Both the position numbers and the translations under genes were made by a program. A DNA stretch of 64,000 bases from contig NZ_BSOW01000037.1 in the NCBI RefSeq assembly GCF_030160715.1, positions 1-64,000 of the forward strand. The letters are read 5' to 3'. Positions 8,392-17,096 of the stretch are shown piece after piece (position 1 is the stretch's first letter; every line of letters starts with the position of its first letter). The notes under the pieces are model-generated. The model was not told the DNA's origin, made no database searches, and was given only the letters and a program-made list of their open reading frames with translations. The DNA comes from Bradyrhizobium iriomotense. GTDB taxonomy: Bacteria; Pseudomonadota; Alphaproteobacteria; Rhizobiales; Xanthobacteraceae.

Positions 8392-8421
8392 GGCGTCGTG
8401 CTCCGGCACGGCGCCTTTTTG
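8392..8421 (+). terminator. Rho-independent terminator after the Tim44-like gene
   Basis: The stem GGCGTCGTGC pairs with GCACGGCGCC (one G-T wobble) around a TCCG-type loop and is followed by TTTTTG. Confidence 0.8.
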
Positions 8422-8515
8422 TTTGGGTACTTCACGTTACGGCGGCGGAATAATGCGGCGCGCCTCGGGTTCGAGTCAGGCGGCGGCCGAAATAAAATCA
8501 CAACCGGAGGAAGCG

Positions 8516-9205
8516 ATGACCCGTTTCGAGAAACCGACGACATCCCCAAGCCTCGCGCTCGCCGTGGCTGCGCTTGCCTTGCTCGCAGCGCCGTCTGCGC
8601 AGGCGCAATCCGCCGACATGACCTTCTTCGTCACCTCCAGCGGGCCCGGCAAGGGCGCCGATCTCGGCGGTCTCGATGGCGCCGACGCGCAGTGCCAGAA
8701 GCTCGCGCAGTCCGCCGGCGCCGGCACCAAGACCTGGCGCGCGTATCTCTCGACACAGGCTGCCGACGGCAAGCCGGCCGTCAATGCGCGCGACCGTATC
8801 GGCAAGGGGCCGTGGCAGAATGCGAAGGGCGCCGTGATCGCCAAGGACGTTGCCGACCTGCACGGCGCTGCCAACAATCTCACCAAGCAGACCGCGCTGA
8901 GCGAGAAGGGCGAGGGGATCAATGGTGTCGGCGACTCGCCGAACCGGCATGACGTTCTCACGGGATCGCAGGCAGATGGCACCGCATTTGCCGGTCCGGA
9001 CGATCGCACTTGCAAGAACTGGACGTCGAGCACGCAGGGCGCCGCGATGGTCGGTCATCTCGATCGCCGGGGCCTGCGCGACGACGAGCCCTCGAAGTCC
9101 TGGAACAGCTCGCATCCGTCGCGTGGGTCCGAAGGCGGCTGCTCGCAGGCCGACCTAAAGAGCACCGGCGGCGACGGGCTGTTCTACTGCTTCGCGGCGA
9201 ATTGA
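8516..9205 (+). CDS. Secreted protein of unknown function, lectin-like repeats of Trp/Cys
   Basis: ATG 8516 is preceded by an ideal GGAGGAAGCG site and gives 229 residues; the longer frame upstream is not needed. A signal peptide (LALAVAALALLAAPSAQA) ends near residue 31, so the protein is probably periplasmic or exported. The mature part contains four cysteines (in DAQCQKL, DRTCKNW, GGCSQAD and LFYCFAAN), suggesting two disulfides, and motifs such as WRAYLSTQ, GPWQNAKG and SSHPSRGSEGGCS. Similar small proteins are usually annotated only as hypothetical. No function is claimed. Confidence 0.75.
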   Translation: MTRFEKPTTSPSLALAVAALALLAAPSAQAQSADMTFFVTSSGPGKGADLGGLDGADAQCQKLAQSAGAGTKTWRAYLSTQAADGKPAVNARDRIGKGPWQNAKGAVIAKDVADLHGAANNLTKQTALSEKGEGINGVGDSPNRHDVLTGSQADGTAFAGPDDRTCKNWTSSTQGAAMVGHLDRRGLRDDEPSKSWNSSHPSRGSEGGCSQADLKSTGGDGLFYCFAAN

Positions 9206-9228
9206 GCAGCGCCCAGCTCTCAATTCAT

Positions 9229-9350
9229 CGTCATTGCGAGGAGCGAAGCGACGAAGCAATCCAGGCTGTCGCAGAGGAGCGATTCTGGATTGCTTCGCGG
9301 AGCCTGTCATCGGGCCGCGCTACGCGCGGACCCGGTGGCTCGCAATGACA
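9229..9350 (-). repeat. Palindromic intergenic repeat, copy 2 (family A, inverted)
   Basis: Reverse-oriented counterpart of 2046-2163, bounded by GTCATTGCGAG and CTCGCAATGAC with internal GAAGCAATCCAG / CTGGATTGCTTC. It lies between the secreted protein gene and the GST gene. Frames that cross it upstream of the GST start are artefacts. Confidence 0.85.
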
Positions 9351-9439
9351 AGCCGGTGGGGGACAGCATTTCCTCCCGCCAGCGACGGAACTTGCATCGC
9401 GTGCTATACTTGTCCTGGAATTGTCCGGGACCTCCCCCC

Positions 9440-10147
9440 ATGAAATACGAGCTCTACTACTGGCCCGAGATCCAGGGCCGCGGCGAATATGTGCGGCTGG
9501 CGCTGGAGGAGGCGAAGGCGGCCTATGTCGACGTGGCGCGCGGGCCGCGCGGCACGGGCGCGATGATGAAGATGATGGATGCGCAGGGCTCTGCGCCGCC
9601 CTTTGCGCCGCCGTTCCTGAAAGCCGGCAAGCTCGTCATCGGCCAGACCGCCAACATCCTGCTTTATCTAGGCGCGCGCCACGGCCTCGCGCCAAAGACC
9701 GAAGCCGGCAAATTGTGGGTGCACCAGCTCCAGCTCACGATCGCCGATTTCGTGCTGGAGGTCCACGACACCCATCATCCGCTCGGGCCGTCGCTCTACT
9801 ACGAGGACGCGCGGCCGGCCGCGAAGAAGCGCACGGCGGAGTTCTGGAAGGAGCGCGTGCCAAAATATCTCGGCTATTTCGAACAGCTTCTCGATGCCAA
9901 TGGCGGCGTCTACGTCACCGGCCGCAGGCTGACCTACGCCGATCTCTCGCTGTTCCAGATCGTCGACGGCCTGCGCTATGCGTTTCCAAAGCGCATGCGC
10001 GCCTTCGAGAAGGAGGTCCCCGGCCTCGTCGCGTTGCGCGACCGTGTTGCGTCGCGGCCGAACATCAAGGCCTATCTCGCAAGCGAGCGCCGCATTCCCT
10101 TCAACGAGCAGGGCATCTTCCGCCGCTACAAGGAGCTCGACGCGTAA
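9440..10147 (+). CDS. Glutathione S-transferase family protein
   Basis: From ATG 9440 the protein has 235 residues, the standard GST length. The N-terminal thioredoxin-like domain begins YELYYWPEIQGRGEYVRLAL, which carries the sigma/alpha-class-like tyrosine and RGE(Y)VRL pattern, and AGKLVIGQTANILLYLG provides the glutathione-contacting turn. The C-terminal helical domain contains RRLTYADLSLFQIVDGL (N-capping box). It probably conjugates glutathione or acts in peroxide handling; the substrate is unknown. The ribosome site is weak. The longer frame starting at 9290 reads through the repeat and is rejected. Confidence 0.9.
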   Translation: MKYELYYWPEIQGRGEYVRLALEEAKAAYVDVARGPRGTGAMMKMMDAQGSAPPFAPPFLKAGKLVIGQTANILLYLGARHGLAPKTEAGKLWVHQLQLTIADFVLEVHDTHHPLGPSLYYEDARPAAKKRTAEFWKERVPKYLGYFEQLLDANGGVYVTGRRLTYADLSLFQIVDGLRYAFPKRMRAFEKEVPGLVALRDRVASRPNIKAYLASERRIPFNEQGIFRRYKELDA

Positions 10148-10148
10148 C

Positions 10149-10823
10149 TTACCAGACGCCCGGCAGCAGCAGATGGCGCACGCGCGCGGCATAGTCGGCA
10201 TAGCCGGGCAGGCCCTGGATCAGGGTGCGCTCTTCGATGCGGATGCGGATCGCAAACAGGACGAGGAACAGCGGCACCATCGCGACGCCCCACCATGAGC
10301 CGAGCAGCAGCGGCACGCCGAGGAAGAACAGCACCATGCCGCTGTACATGGGGTGCCGTACATGGGCGTAGGGTCCGGTCGAGACCACGTGCTGCGCGCG
10401 CTCGGTTTGCAGCTTCACCACGGGTGCGGCGAACGAATTCTCGCGAAACACCCATAGGATGAACGCCGTCGAGGTGAGGTACAGCACGAAGCCGAGCACC
10501 TGCAAGGCAAGCGGCATGTCGGAGGAGCGATGGCGTCGATCCAGACCCATCGCCACCAGCCAGATCAGTATCGCCACGATGAACGCGGCCATGAAGACCT
10601 TGTCGGCGGCCGGCTGCTCCTTCTGGATGACGGGTCGGAGGCGTTCGGCGAGCAGCGCCGGATCGAGCCGGTACAGCCACCAGCCGCAGAGCGGGCCGAG
10701 CAGGGCGGCGGTGATCAGTATCACCCATGCACCCGGCCAATCGAGCGTGCCGGCGCCCGCAAACAGCAGCGCGCCCATGCCGACGACGACGATCGAGTTC
10801 TGCAAGAGCAGTCTTGCGATCAT
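10149..10823 (-). CDS. Isoprenylcysteine carboxyl methyltransferase (ICMT)-family protein
   Basis: ATG 10823 has an AGGGAAA site and gives 224 residues, ending one base from the convergent GST stop. About five membrane helices are visible. The signature STGPYAHVRHPMYSGMVLFF and the C-terminal RIRIEERTLIQGLPGYADYA are the conserved SAM-binding part of ICMT/PEMT-like methyltransferases. Bacterial members probably methylate small lipids or alkylated substrates in the inner membrane; the true substrate is unknown. Confidence 0.88.
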   Translation of the reverse strand: MIARLLLQNSIVVVGMGALLFAGAGTLDWPGAWVILITAALLGPLCGWWLYRLDPALLAERLRPVIQKEQPAADKVFMAAFIVAILIWLVAMGLDRRHRSSDMPLALQVLGFVLYLTSTAFILWVFRENSFAAPVVKLQTERAQHVVSTGPYAHVRHPMYSGMVLFFLGVPLLLGSWWGVAMVPLFLVLFAIRIRIEERTLIQGLPGYADYAARVRHLLLPGVW

Positions 10824-10905
10824 GCGCGTTTCCCTGCAATTTGCACATGATGCTAGAGCCGCTATCTGGCAAAGATGCGGCCCGAAGGCGGGCGAGAAGC
10901 GGAGG

Positions 10906-11079
10906 TTAGGCGTACTGATCGATCCGCGTGCCCTGGCCCGGCGGCAGCGGCGGAGCCGGCGGCGCCTGATAGCTGGAGTCGGAATCGTTGGCCTTGGTCT
11001 GGTCGTCCTGCTGCTTGGTCGTGTCGTAGTTCGGCACCACGATCGCGATCGGGGGCGGCGCAACGGTGGAAACACTCAT
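10906..11079 (-). CDS. Small Pro/Gln-rich hypothetical protein (57 aa)
   Basis: The frame runs from ATG 11079 (MSVSTVAPPPIAIVVPNYDT) to TAA at 10906 and ends PPLPPGQGTRIDQYA. It has high third-position GC like neighbouring real genes. No signal peptide or membrane segment is seen, and no function is recognised. It lies upstream of and parallel to the ICMT gene. Confidence 0.55.
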   Translation of the reverse strand: MSVSTVAPPPIAIVVPNYDTTKQQDDQTKANDSDSSYQAPPAPPLPPGQGTRIDQYA

Positions 11080-11202
11080 CCGCAAATCCTCACAGATTGA
11101 AACACGCGACCATGACCCGCGGGAGCCGAAGCTTCCGTGAAGCAGATCGTTAAAATGCGAGGGATTTTTGGGCGGATTCCTGGGCGCGCTTGCGCTTCCG
11201 GC

Positions 11203-11682
11203 TCACTCGTCCTTCGGTCGCGTTATCGCGATCGCGGCGTCGGTCTTGCTGCGCGTGCACTCCATGTTCAGCCGCTTGTAGCGCATCGACACCTTGTCGC
11301 CGCGCAGGATGCCCATGCGCTTCAAGCAGCGCGTCGTGCCCGTCGTGGTGTCGTCCTTGGGCAGCGTGAAGATGATCGCCGCCGCCGAGGCCACCAGATC
11401 GTAGAACTGCGGCGTCGGCCGCCGGTCGCCCTTGGCATAGAGCTCGTTGGAATAGGTCTGCCCCTGCGCGCGACAGCCGAGCGACAGCTCCTTCGCCGCC
11501 GGGTGGGTGAGATAGATGATGTTGGCGGCCTTGAAGTTGACCTTCAGCCCGTCGATGCCATTGCCGAGCTGCTTTGCGATGTCGTCGCACTGGTCCGCAC
11601 GGGCGGGGGAGGCGAGGACGGCAAGGCCGGTAATTGCGGCGGCAAGCAGGATCGCGCCGCGGACGTTCAAGTTCAATGTCAT
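11203..11682 (-). CDS. Secreted hypothetical protein with conserved cysteines
   Basis: The start at 11682 (MTLNLNVRGAILLAAAITGL) has GAAGGGG upstream and gives 159 residues; an in-frame ATG ten codons earlier is less likely. A signal peptide is cleaved near ASPARA-DQ. The mature part has four Cys (DQCDDI, LGCRAQ, TRCLKR, MECTRS) and a DGLKVNFKAANIIYLTHP segment. It appears to be a periplasmic protein of unknown function. The gene is divergent from fumA, with about 250 bp between their starts. Confidence 0.7.
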   Translation of the reverse strand: MTLNLNVRGAILLAAAITGLAVLASPARADQCDDIAKQLGNGIDGLKVNFKAANIIYLTHPAAKELSLGCRAQGQTYSNELYAKGDRRPTPQFYDLVASAAAIIFTLPKDDTTTGTTRCLKRMGILRGDKVSMRYKRLNMECTRSKTDAAIAITRPKDE

Positions 11683-11873
11683 GATGAAAAGCCCCTTCGG
11701 GCGGGCATTCAACAGTCGGCGGGACCGAAGTGCAAGGGGTGCAACCCGGCATGGTTGTGCAGGGGGCAGTGAACCGTGACCGCCGCACGACAGCGACCGG
11801 AACGACCGACCAGGGCAGCGAATCGAGATGGCCGGACGGCACAGAGCTCCCTTCCTTTTGCGCCAAAAATGCG

Positions 11874-11890
11874 CTTAGAACGCTTCTATG
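11874..11890. promoter_or_regulatory. ICE-like iron-control element upstream of fumA
   Basis: CTTAGAACGCTTCTATG contains TTAGAA and TTCTA arms around a 3-base centre, close to the rhizobial Irr-binding ICE pattern TTTAGAA-N3-TTCTAAA. It lies about 43 bp before the fumA start. Class I fumarase contains a 4Fe-4S cluster, so repression by Irr under low iron would make sense. Binding is inferred. Confidence 0.5.
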
Positions 11891-11932
11891 CCAGGGGCCT
11901 GCAAGAGGGCTCCAGAACCCGAGATCCACCCC

Positions 11933-13588
11933 ATGAACGCTCCCACCGCCTTTCCCGACCAGTCCCAGCCCGTTCCGCCCTACAAGCACACCCCGCTGTT
12001 TCCGTTGGGCAAGGACGAGACGCCCTACAAGAAGATTTCCAGCGAGGGTGTGCGGGTCGAGAAGGTCCTGGGCAAGGACATGCTGGTGGTCTCACGCGAG
12101 GCGATGCGGGCGCTGTCGGAGGCGGCCTTCGGCGAGATCAACCACTATCTGCGGCCGGGGCATCTGAAGCAGCTCCGTGCGATCCTGGAAGACGGCGAGG
12201 CCAGCCCGAACGACAAGTTCGTCGCGCTCGACTTCCTGAAGAACGCCAATATCGCGGCCGGCGGCGTCCTGCCGATGTGCCAGGACACCGGCACCGCGAT
12301 CATCATGGGCAAGAAGGGCTGCAACGTCATCACCGACGGCGAGGACGAGGCGGCTCTGTCGGAAGGCGCGCGTGATGCTTACTTGCGCCGCAACCTGCGC
12401 TACTCGCAGGTCGCTCCCCTGTCGATGTATGAGGAGAAGAACACCGCCAACAACATGCCGGCGCAGTGCGAGATCTACGCCGAGGGTGACGACGCCTACA
12501 AGTTCATGTTCATGGCGAAGGGCGGCGGAAGCGCCAACAAGAGCTTCCTGTTCCAGGCAACGCCCTCGGTGCTGACCAAGGACCGGCTGCTCGCCTTCCT
12601 CAAGGAGAAGGTGCTGACGCTGGGCACCGCGGCGTGCCCGCCCTATCACCTCGCGATCGTGATCGGCGGCACCTCGGCCGAGCTCTGCATGAAGACGGTG
12701 AAGCTCGCCTCCGCCCGTTATCTCGACGCGCTGCCGACCCACGGCTCGCCCGACGGCAATGCCTTCCGCGACGTCGAGATGGAGCAGGAAATCCACAAGA
12801 TGACGCAGTCGCTCGGCGTCGGCGCGCAGTTCGGCGGCAAGTATTTCTGCCATGACGTGCGCGTGATCCGCATGCCGCGCCATGGCGCTTCGCTGCCGAT
12901 CGGGTTAGGGGTGTCCTGCTCGGCCGACCGCCAGGTGCTCGGCAAGATCACCAGGGACGGCATCTATCTCGAGGAGCTCGAGCACAACCCGGCGCAGTAT
13001 CTGCCGCGGGTCGAGCAGACGCTCGGCGGCGAGGTCGTCAAGATCGACCTCAACCAGCCGATGAAGGACATTCTCGCGACGTTCTCGAAGCATCCGATCA
13101 AGACGCGGGTGTCGATGACCGGCACCATGATCGTCGCGCGCGACTCCGCACATGCCAAGCTGCGCGCGCGGCTGGAGAAGGGCGAGCCGCTGCCGGACTA
13201 CTTCAAGAACCATCCGGTCTACTACGCGGGTCCCGCGAAAACGCCCGAGGGCTACGCCTCCGGCGCTTTCGGTCCGACCACGGCAGGCCGCATGGATTCT
13301 TTCGTCGACCAGTTCCAGGCCGCGGGCGGCTCGATGGTGATGGTGGCCAAGGGTAACCGCGCGCCGGCCGTGCGCGAGGCCTGCAAGAAATACGGCGGCT
13401 TCTATCTCGGCTCGATCGGCGGCGCCGCGGCGAACCTCGCCGAGCACTGCATCAAGAAGGTCGAGGTGCTCGAATATCCCGAGCTCGGCATGGAAGCGAT
13501 CTGGCGCATCGAAGTGGTCGATTTCCCGGCGTTCATCATCATCGACGACAAGGGCAACGACTTCTTCAAGGAGTTGAACCTGGGCTAG
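11933..13588 (+). CDS. fumA: Class I fumarate hydratase (4Fe-4S)
   Basis: From ATG 11933 the enzyme has 551 residues, normal for the fused class I type (alpha and beta domains in one chain). It converts fumarate and water to malate in the TCA cycle. Cluster-ligand cysteines are expected in LPMCQDTGTAI, TAACPPYHLAIVIGGTS and GVSCSADRQ. The C-terminal domain shows KTRVSMTGTMIVARDSAHAK, YYAGPAKTPEG and SGAFGPTTAGRMD, all typical of the beta domain. The frame opens 15 codons earlier, at 11888, but that ATG overlaps the ICE-like element and is unlikely to be used. Confidence 0.95.
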   Translation: MNAPTAFPDQSQPVPPYKHTPLFPLGKDETPYKKISSEGVRVEKVLGKDMLVVSREAMRALSEAAFGEINHYLRPGHLKQLRAILEDGEASPNDKFVALDFLKNANIAAGGVLPMCQDTGTAIIMGKKGCNVITDGEDEAALSEGARDAYLRRNLRYSQVAPLSMYEEKNTANNMPAQCEIYAEGDDAYKFMFMAKGGGSANKSFLFQATPSVLTKDRLLAFLKEKVLTLGTAACPPYHLAIVIGGTSAELCMKTVKLASARYLDALPTHGSPDGNAFRDVEMEQEIHKMTQSLGVGAQFGGKYFCHDVRVIRMPRHGASLPIGLGVSCSADRQVLGKITRDGIYLEELEHNPAQYLPRVEQTLGGEVVKIDLNQPMKDILATFSKHPIKTRVSMTGTMIVARDSAHAKLRARLEKGEPLPDYFKNHPVYYAGPAKTPEGYASGAFGPTTAGRMDSFVDQFQAAGGSMVMVAKGNRAPAVREACKKYGGFYLGSIGGAAANLAEHCIKKVEVLEYPELGMEAIWRIEVVDFPAFIIIDDKGNDFFKELNLG

Positions 13589-13722
13589 GCCGCGGCCTCG
13601 CAAGAGGTCGCGAAGCATCCTGATCAAGTCGCCACGCGTTCGGCCGTGCCGCTGGCCGGCGCGCGGCCTCGTTTCGTTCGGCCGGGCCATCTCTGCCTGA
13701 ACCAACCAAGGCTATTCATCTC

Positions 13723-15678
13723 GTGTCATTCCCGACCACAAGTCCGCCGCTCGCTCGCGCTCTCGCCGAGCGCAACTACGACCGGCCGACCCCCGTTCAG
13801 ATCGCCGTACTTGCGGACGAAGCTGTTGACCGCGACCTTCTCGTTTCGGCCCAGACCGGCTCGGGCAAGACCATCGCTTACGGGCTCGCCATCGCAAAGA
13901 ATCTGCTCGGCAGCTCGGAGCGCTTCGAGCGGGCCGCCGCACCGCTTGCCCTGATCGTCGCGCCCACCCGTGAGCTCGCCTTGCAGGTCCATCGCGAGCT
14001 CGCATGGCTCTATCAACATGCGGATGGGCGCGTCGTCTCTTGCGTCGGCGGCATGGACCCGCGCCGCGAACAGCGCGAGCTTGCCGCCGGCGCTCACATC
14101 GTGGTCGGGACGCCCGGCCGATTGAGCGATCACTTGCGGCGCGGCCATCTCGACATCTCGGAATTGAAGACCGTCGTTCTCGACGAGGCCGACGAGATGC
14201 TCAATCTCGGTTTTCGCGAGGATATGGAATTCATCCTCGAGACCACGCCGGACACGCGTCGCACGTTGTTGTTCTCGGCGACGTTTCCGCGCGGCATCGT
14301 TGCCCTGGCAAAGCAGTATCAGCAACATGCCTTTCGGATCGAGGTTGCGGGCGACGAAGGCGGTCATGCCGACATCGAATACCGCGCCATCCGGATCGCT
14401 CCAGGTGACGTCGAGCACGCGGTCGTCAATGTCCTGCGTTTCTGGGAGTCACCGAGCGCACTGGTGTTTTGCAACACGAGAGATGCCGTCAGGCATTTGC
14501 AGGCGGCGCTGCTCGAGCGCGGTTTCTCCGTGGTCGCGCTCTCCGGCGAGTTGACGCAGAACGAGCGAACCCAGGCTCTGCAGGCGTTGCGGGATGGACG
14601 TTCCCGCGTTTGCGTGGCGACCGACGTGGCGGCGCGTGGCATCGATCTGCCGAGTCTCGACCTCGTCGTTCATGCCGATCTGCCGAATGACGCGGAGGTC
14701 ATGCAGCATCGCTCGGGTCGCACCGGCCGTGCGGGCCGGAAGGGCGTCAGCGTCCTGCTGGTGCCGCCGGCGCGACGACGGCGTGCCGAACTGCTGTTGA
14801 ACCTGTCCGGCACCGACGCCGTCTGGGGCACGGCGCCGCAGGCGGATGAGATCCGCAAGCTCGATCATGAACGCATGTTGAAGGATGCGGTGTTCACCGA
14901 GGAGACGACCTCCGACGATCTGGTGCTGGCGCGGGCCTTGCTCGCCGAGCGGTCGCCTGAGGATATCGCCGCCGCGCTCGCGCGTCTCTATCGCGCGCGG
15001 CTTCCTTCGCCCGAGGACATTCTCGATCCCGGTGAGGGGAGCGGCCGGCCACGCGACGGGCGCGGTCGAGAAAACGCGAGAACCTTGCGCGGCGATGACC
15101 GTCCCGCCGGGCCCCGATCGAAGACGGGAAAATCATCGTCCCGTCACGGCATGGCGGAGGCCAGCGTATGGTTTCGCGCCGCCATCGGACGAAGAAAGAA
15201 TGCGGAGGCGCGCTGGCTGTTGCCGATGATTTGCCGTCGCGGCGGCATCGACAAGCGCGACATCGGCGCCATCAGGATTATGGACACCACCACCGAGTTC
15301 GAGATTTCGGAGCGGGTCGCGGAATCCTTCGCCGTCAAGATCCGGCGTCCGGACAAGGAAGACAGCATACGCATCGAGCCGATGGCAGACGCTCCCCAGG
15401 GACAGGTGCCTTCGGACAAGCGCACGCACGCGCCTCGGCGCGAGGCCGGCGACACCGATCACAGCGCGCGTCGCGGCGACGAGGCTCGTGACCCGACAAC
15501 ACGGAAGCAACGCGGCAAGCCGCACACCGACGGCGGGTCGAAATTCGGCAGCGATCCGGAGTTCGGAAAGAAGAAGCACAGGAGCAAGCCCGGCCACACC
15601 GGCCAACCGCACCAGGCAAGCGCATGGCCCGCGCAGGGCGCTCGCGGAAAGAAGGCAAAGAAGAAGCGTCGCGGCTGA
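13723..15678 (+). CDS. DEAD-box RNA helicase with DbpA-type C-terminal domain
   Basis: A 651-residue protein starting with GTG at 13723 (CAAGG lies upstream; no in-frame ATG fits the Q-motif). Helicase motifs are in order: Q motif RPTPVQIAVL, Walker A SAQTGSGKT, PTRELALQV, TPGRL, DEAD in VLDEADEML, SAT in LFSATFP, RGIDLPSLDLVVHAD and HRSGRTGRAGR. After residue about 400 a linker leads to a small RRM-like DbpA C-terminal domain (about 475-560), then a highly basic, disordered tail ending KKAKKKRRG. It probably remodels structured RNA, for example in ribosome assembly or cold adaptation. A specific DbpA role on 23S rRNA is unproven. Confidence 0.9.
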   Translation: MSFPTTSPPLARALAERNYDRPTPVQIAVLADEAVDRDLLVSAQTGSGKTIAYGLAIAKNLLGSSERFERAAAPLALIVAPTRELALQVHRELAWLYQHADGRVVSCVGGMDPRREQRELAAGAHIVVGTPGRLSDHLRRGHLDISELKTVVLDEADEMLNLGFREDMEFILETTPDTRRTLLFSATFPRGIVALAKQYQQHAFRIEVAGDEGGHADIEYRAIRIAPGDVEHAVVNVLRFWESPSALVFCNTRDAVRHLQAALLERGFSVVALSGELTQNERTQALQALRDGRSRVCVATDVAARGIDLPSLDLVVHADLPNDAEVMQHRSGRTGRAGRKGVSVLLVPPARRRRAELLLNLSGTDAVWGTAPQADEIRKLDHERMLKDAVFTEETTSDDLVLARALLAERSPEDIAAALARLYRARLPSPEDILDPGEGSGRPRDGRGRENARTLRGDDRPAGPRSKTGKSSSRHGMAEASVWFRAAIGRRKNAEARWLLPMICRRGGIDKRDIGAIRIMDTTTEFEISERVAESFAVKIRRPDKEDSIRIEPMADAPQGQVPSDKRTHAPRREAGDTDHSARRGDEARDPTTRKQRGKPHTDGGSKFGSDPEFGKKKHRSKPGHTGQPHQASAWPAQGARGKKAKKKRRG

Positions 15679-15719
15679 TCTGTCGAGAAGTAGCCAATCG
15701 GCGAGACGGACGGCTGAAC

Positions 15720-16679
15720 TCAGCTACAGTTCGTGACCTGATTGGAGCAGAGCGAGCGCCACCAGCCGCGCACACCGTCGTGGCTCTCGACGAGGCCCCA
15801 ATGCCCGCTACAGGCGAGAAGTCGCCTCGGTCCGCCATCCGTATCGAGTGCGCCGCCGAGCTCGCGCTTCGCCGGCGTCCATTTGGCGTCGACGAACGGG
15901 GCCTGGAATAATCCGCCCATGCGTGTGCCGCCGTTGGCGAAGGCTGCACCAACCTTGTTGGCCGCGACCCAGCCGCGTCCGGCATAGGGCTTGGGCGCGT
16001 TACGCGGATATTTCCTGTCGTCTTCATAGTCCTTGCCGGGCGGCTTCGCGCCCTCGATCAGAAACCAGCCGTCCCTGAAGCCGATAATGCGGAACTCGTT
16101 CAGCCAGCCGCCCTCGGGCGTGTTCTCGCTGCCGCCCATCTTGAGCCGATAGGGTGGGGGCAGCGTGCCGAGCACGCGCGCCTTCACCGACGGCTCGGCG
16201 CGCACGTTGAGGCCGTTCGGGTCCTTGTCCTCGGACCATGCACCGAGATCGCAGGGCTCGGTGCCATCGGGGAGCGCGTCGCGTCTTGTCGCAAGCTCGG
16301 CCTGGAGCTTGTCATACTCGCTCTCTTCGCTATCGGGATCGCTCATCGTGGTGTCGCGGTTGCCGCGCGCCGGATCGGTGCGCGGCTTCAACTCCGCCGA
16401 CACCGCGCGCGTCGCATCCGGCGAGAGCTTGACGACAAGCACCTGACGCGGCGCGAACACGCTCGCGGGTGCCCTCGGATCGTTTGAATTGGAGCGATCG
16501 ACCGCGAGGTAGCCGGTCATGCCGGCAGGATCGGTGCGATAGGCCTCGCCTGCGACATATCCCGCAGGCACCAGGGCGAGCGCGCTTGCGCGCCACGCCG
16601 GTTCATTGTCACTTGCACGGCTCCCCGTTGCAGTTGCGACGGACAGGACCGTCGCAGCGATGAGACGAAGAGCGCGCAT
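15720..16679 (-). CDS. Secreted SH3-domain-like protein
   Basis: A 319-residue protein with an N-terminal signal peptide (MRALRLIAATVLSVATATGS). The central part contains GLNVRAEPSVKARVLGTLPP, the bacterial SH3 (SH3b) pattern that usually contacts peptidoglycan or partner proteins. An IIGFRDGWFLIEGA strand and GRGWVAANKVG continue the same fold. The C-terminus carries two Cys (RSLCSNQVTNCS). It is probably periplasmic. The function is unknown. It converges with the helicase gene. Confidence 0.75.
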   Translation of the reverse strand: MRALRLIAATVLSVATATGSRASDNEPAWRASALALVPAGYVAGEAYRTDPAGMTGYLAVDRSNSNDPRAPASVFAPRQVLVVKLSPDATRAVSAELKPRTDPARGNRDTTMSDPDSEESEYDKLQAELATRRDALPDGTEPCDLGAWSEDKDPNGLNVRAEPSVKARVLGTLPPPYRLKMGGSENTPEGGWLNEFRIIGFRDGWFLIEGAKPPGKDYEDDRKYPRNAPKPYAGRGWVAANKVGAAFANGGTRMGGLFQAPFVDAKWTPAKRELGGALDTDGGPRRLLACSGHWGLVESHDGVRGWWRSLCSNQVTNCS

Positions 16680-16694
16680 GGGTGAAGAGGGCGG

Positions 16695-16991
16695 CTAGGC
16701 GCGCGTGCCGGTGAAGGGGAAGCTGCCCATCGGGCCGATGCCCATCTCACCGCTCATGCTGTCGCCGGAAACCGTTCCGATGAATTCGAGCGTCAGCGGC
16801 ATCGGATTGGTGATCGAGACCTTCCAGTTGACGGCGTCGCCGCTGACCGCACCGTCGAAGATCTCGGCGGTGTTGCCTTCCGCGCCCTGCGTGCCCGTGA
16901 GCGTGCCGCCCGAGCTCGTCAGGCTCAGCGTCGCCTGGCGCTCACCCATCGGCGTCGTCATGGTCAGATTCCAGTTGCCGTCCACAGCCAT
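16695..16991 (-). CDS. Small beta-rich conserved hypothetical protein
   Basis: ATG 16991 has AGGGAGA upstream and gives 98 residues; the longer frame starting at 17066 is not needed. The sequence alternates short beta strands with Gly/Thr turns (GNWNLTMTTPMGERQATLSL, then GGTLTGTQGAEGNTAEIFDG) and ends GPMGSFPFTGTRA. No signal peptide or membrane segment is visible. Its function is unknown. The next gene upstream on the same strand (17097) is 105 bp away. Confidence 0.7.
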   Translation of the reverse strand: MAVDGNWNLTMTTPMGERQATLSLTSSGGTLTGTQGAEGNTAEIFDGAVSGDAVNWKVSITNPMPLTLEFIGTVSGDSMSGEMGIGPMGSFPFTGTRA

Positions 16992-17096
16992 TCCCGTCTC
17001 CCTAAACTGTCGTGGTGAGCCCGCGTTGCGCGGTCCGACCGGAGTTGAGCGTATAGCCCAACTCAAAGCCGCTGCCTAACGCTCTCTTCGCCGCAG

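Noticed and set aside
8461..8490. GGGTTCGAGTC resembling a tRNA T-loop
   Set aside because: No acceptor, anticodon or D arms pair around it.
8423..8515. Longer N-terminus for the secreted 8516 protein
   Set aside because: It reads through the terminator of the previous gene and lacks a ribosome site; GGAGG and a signal peptide start at 8516.
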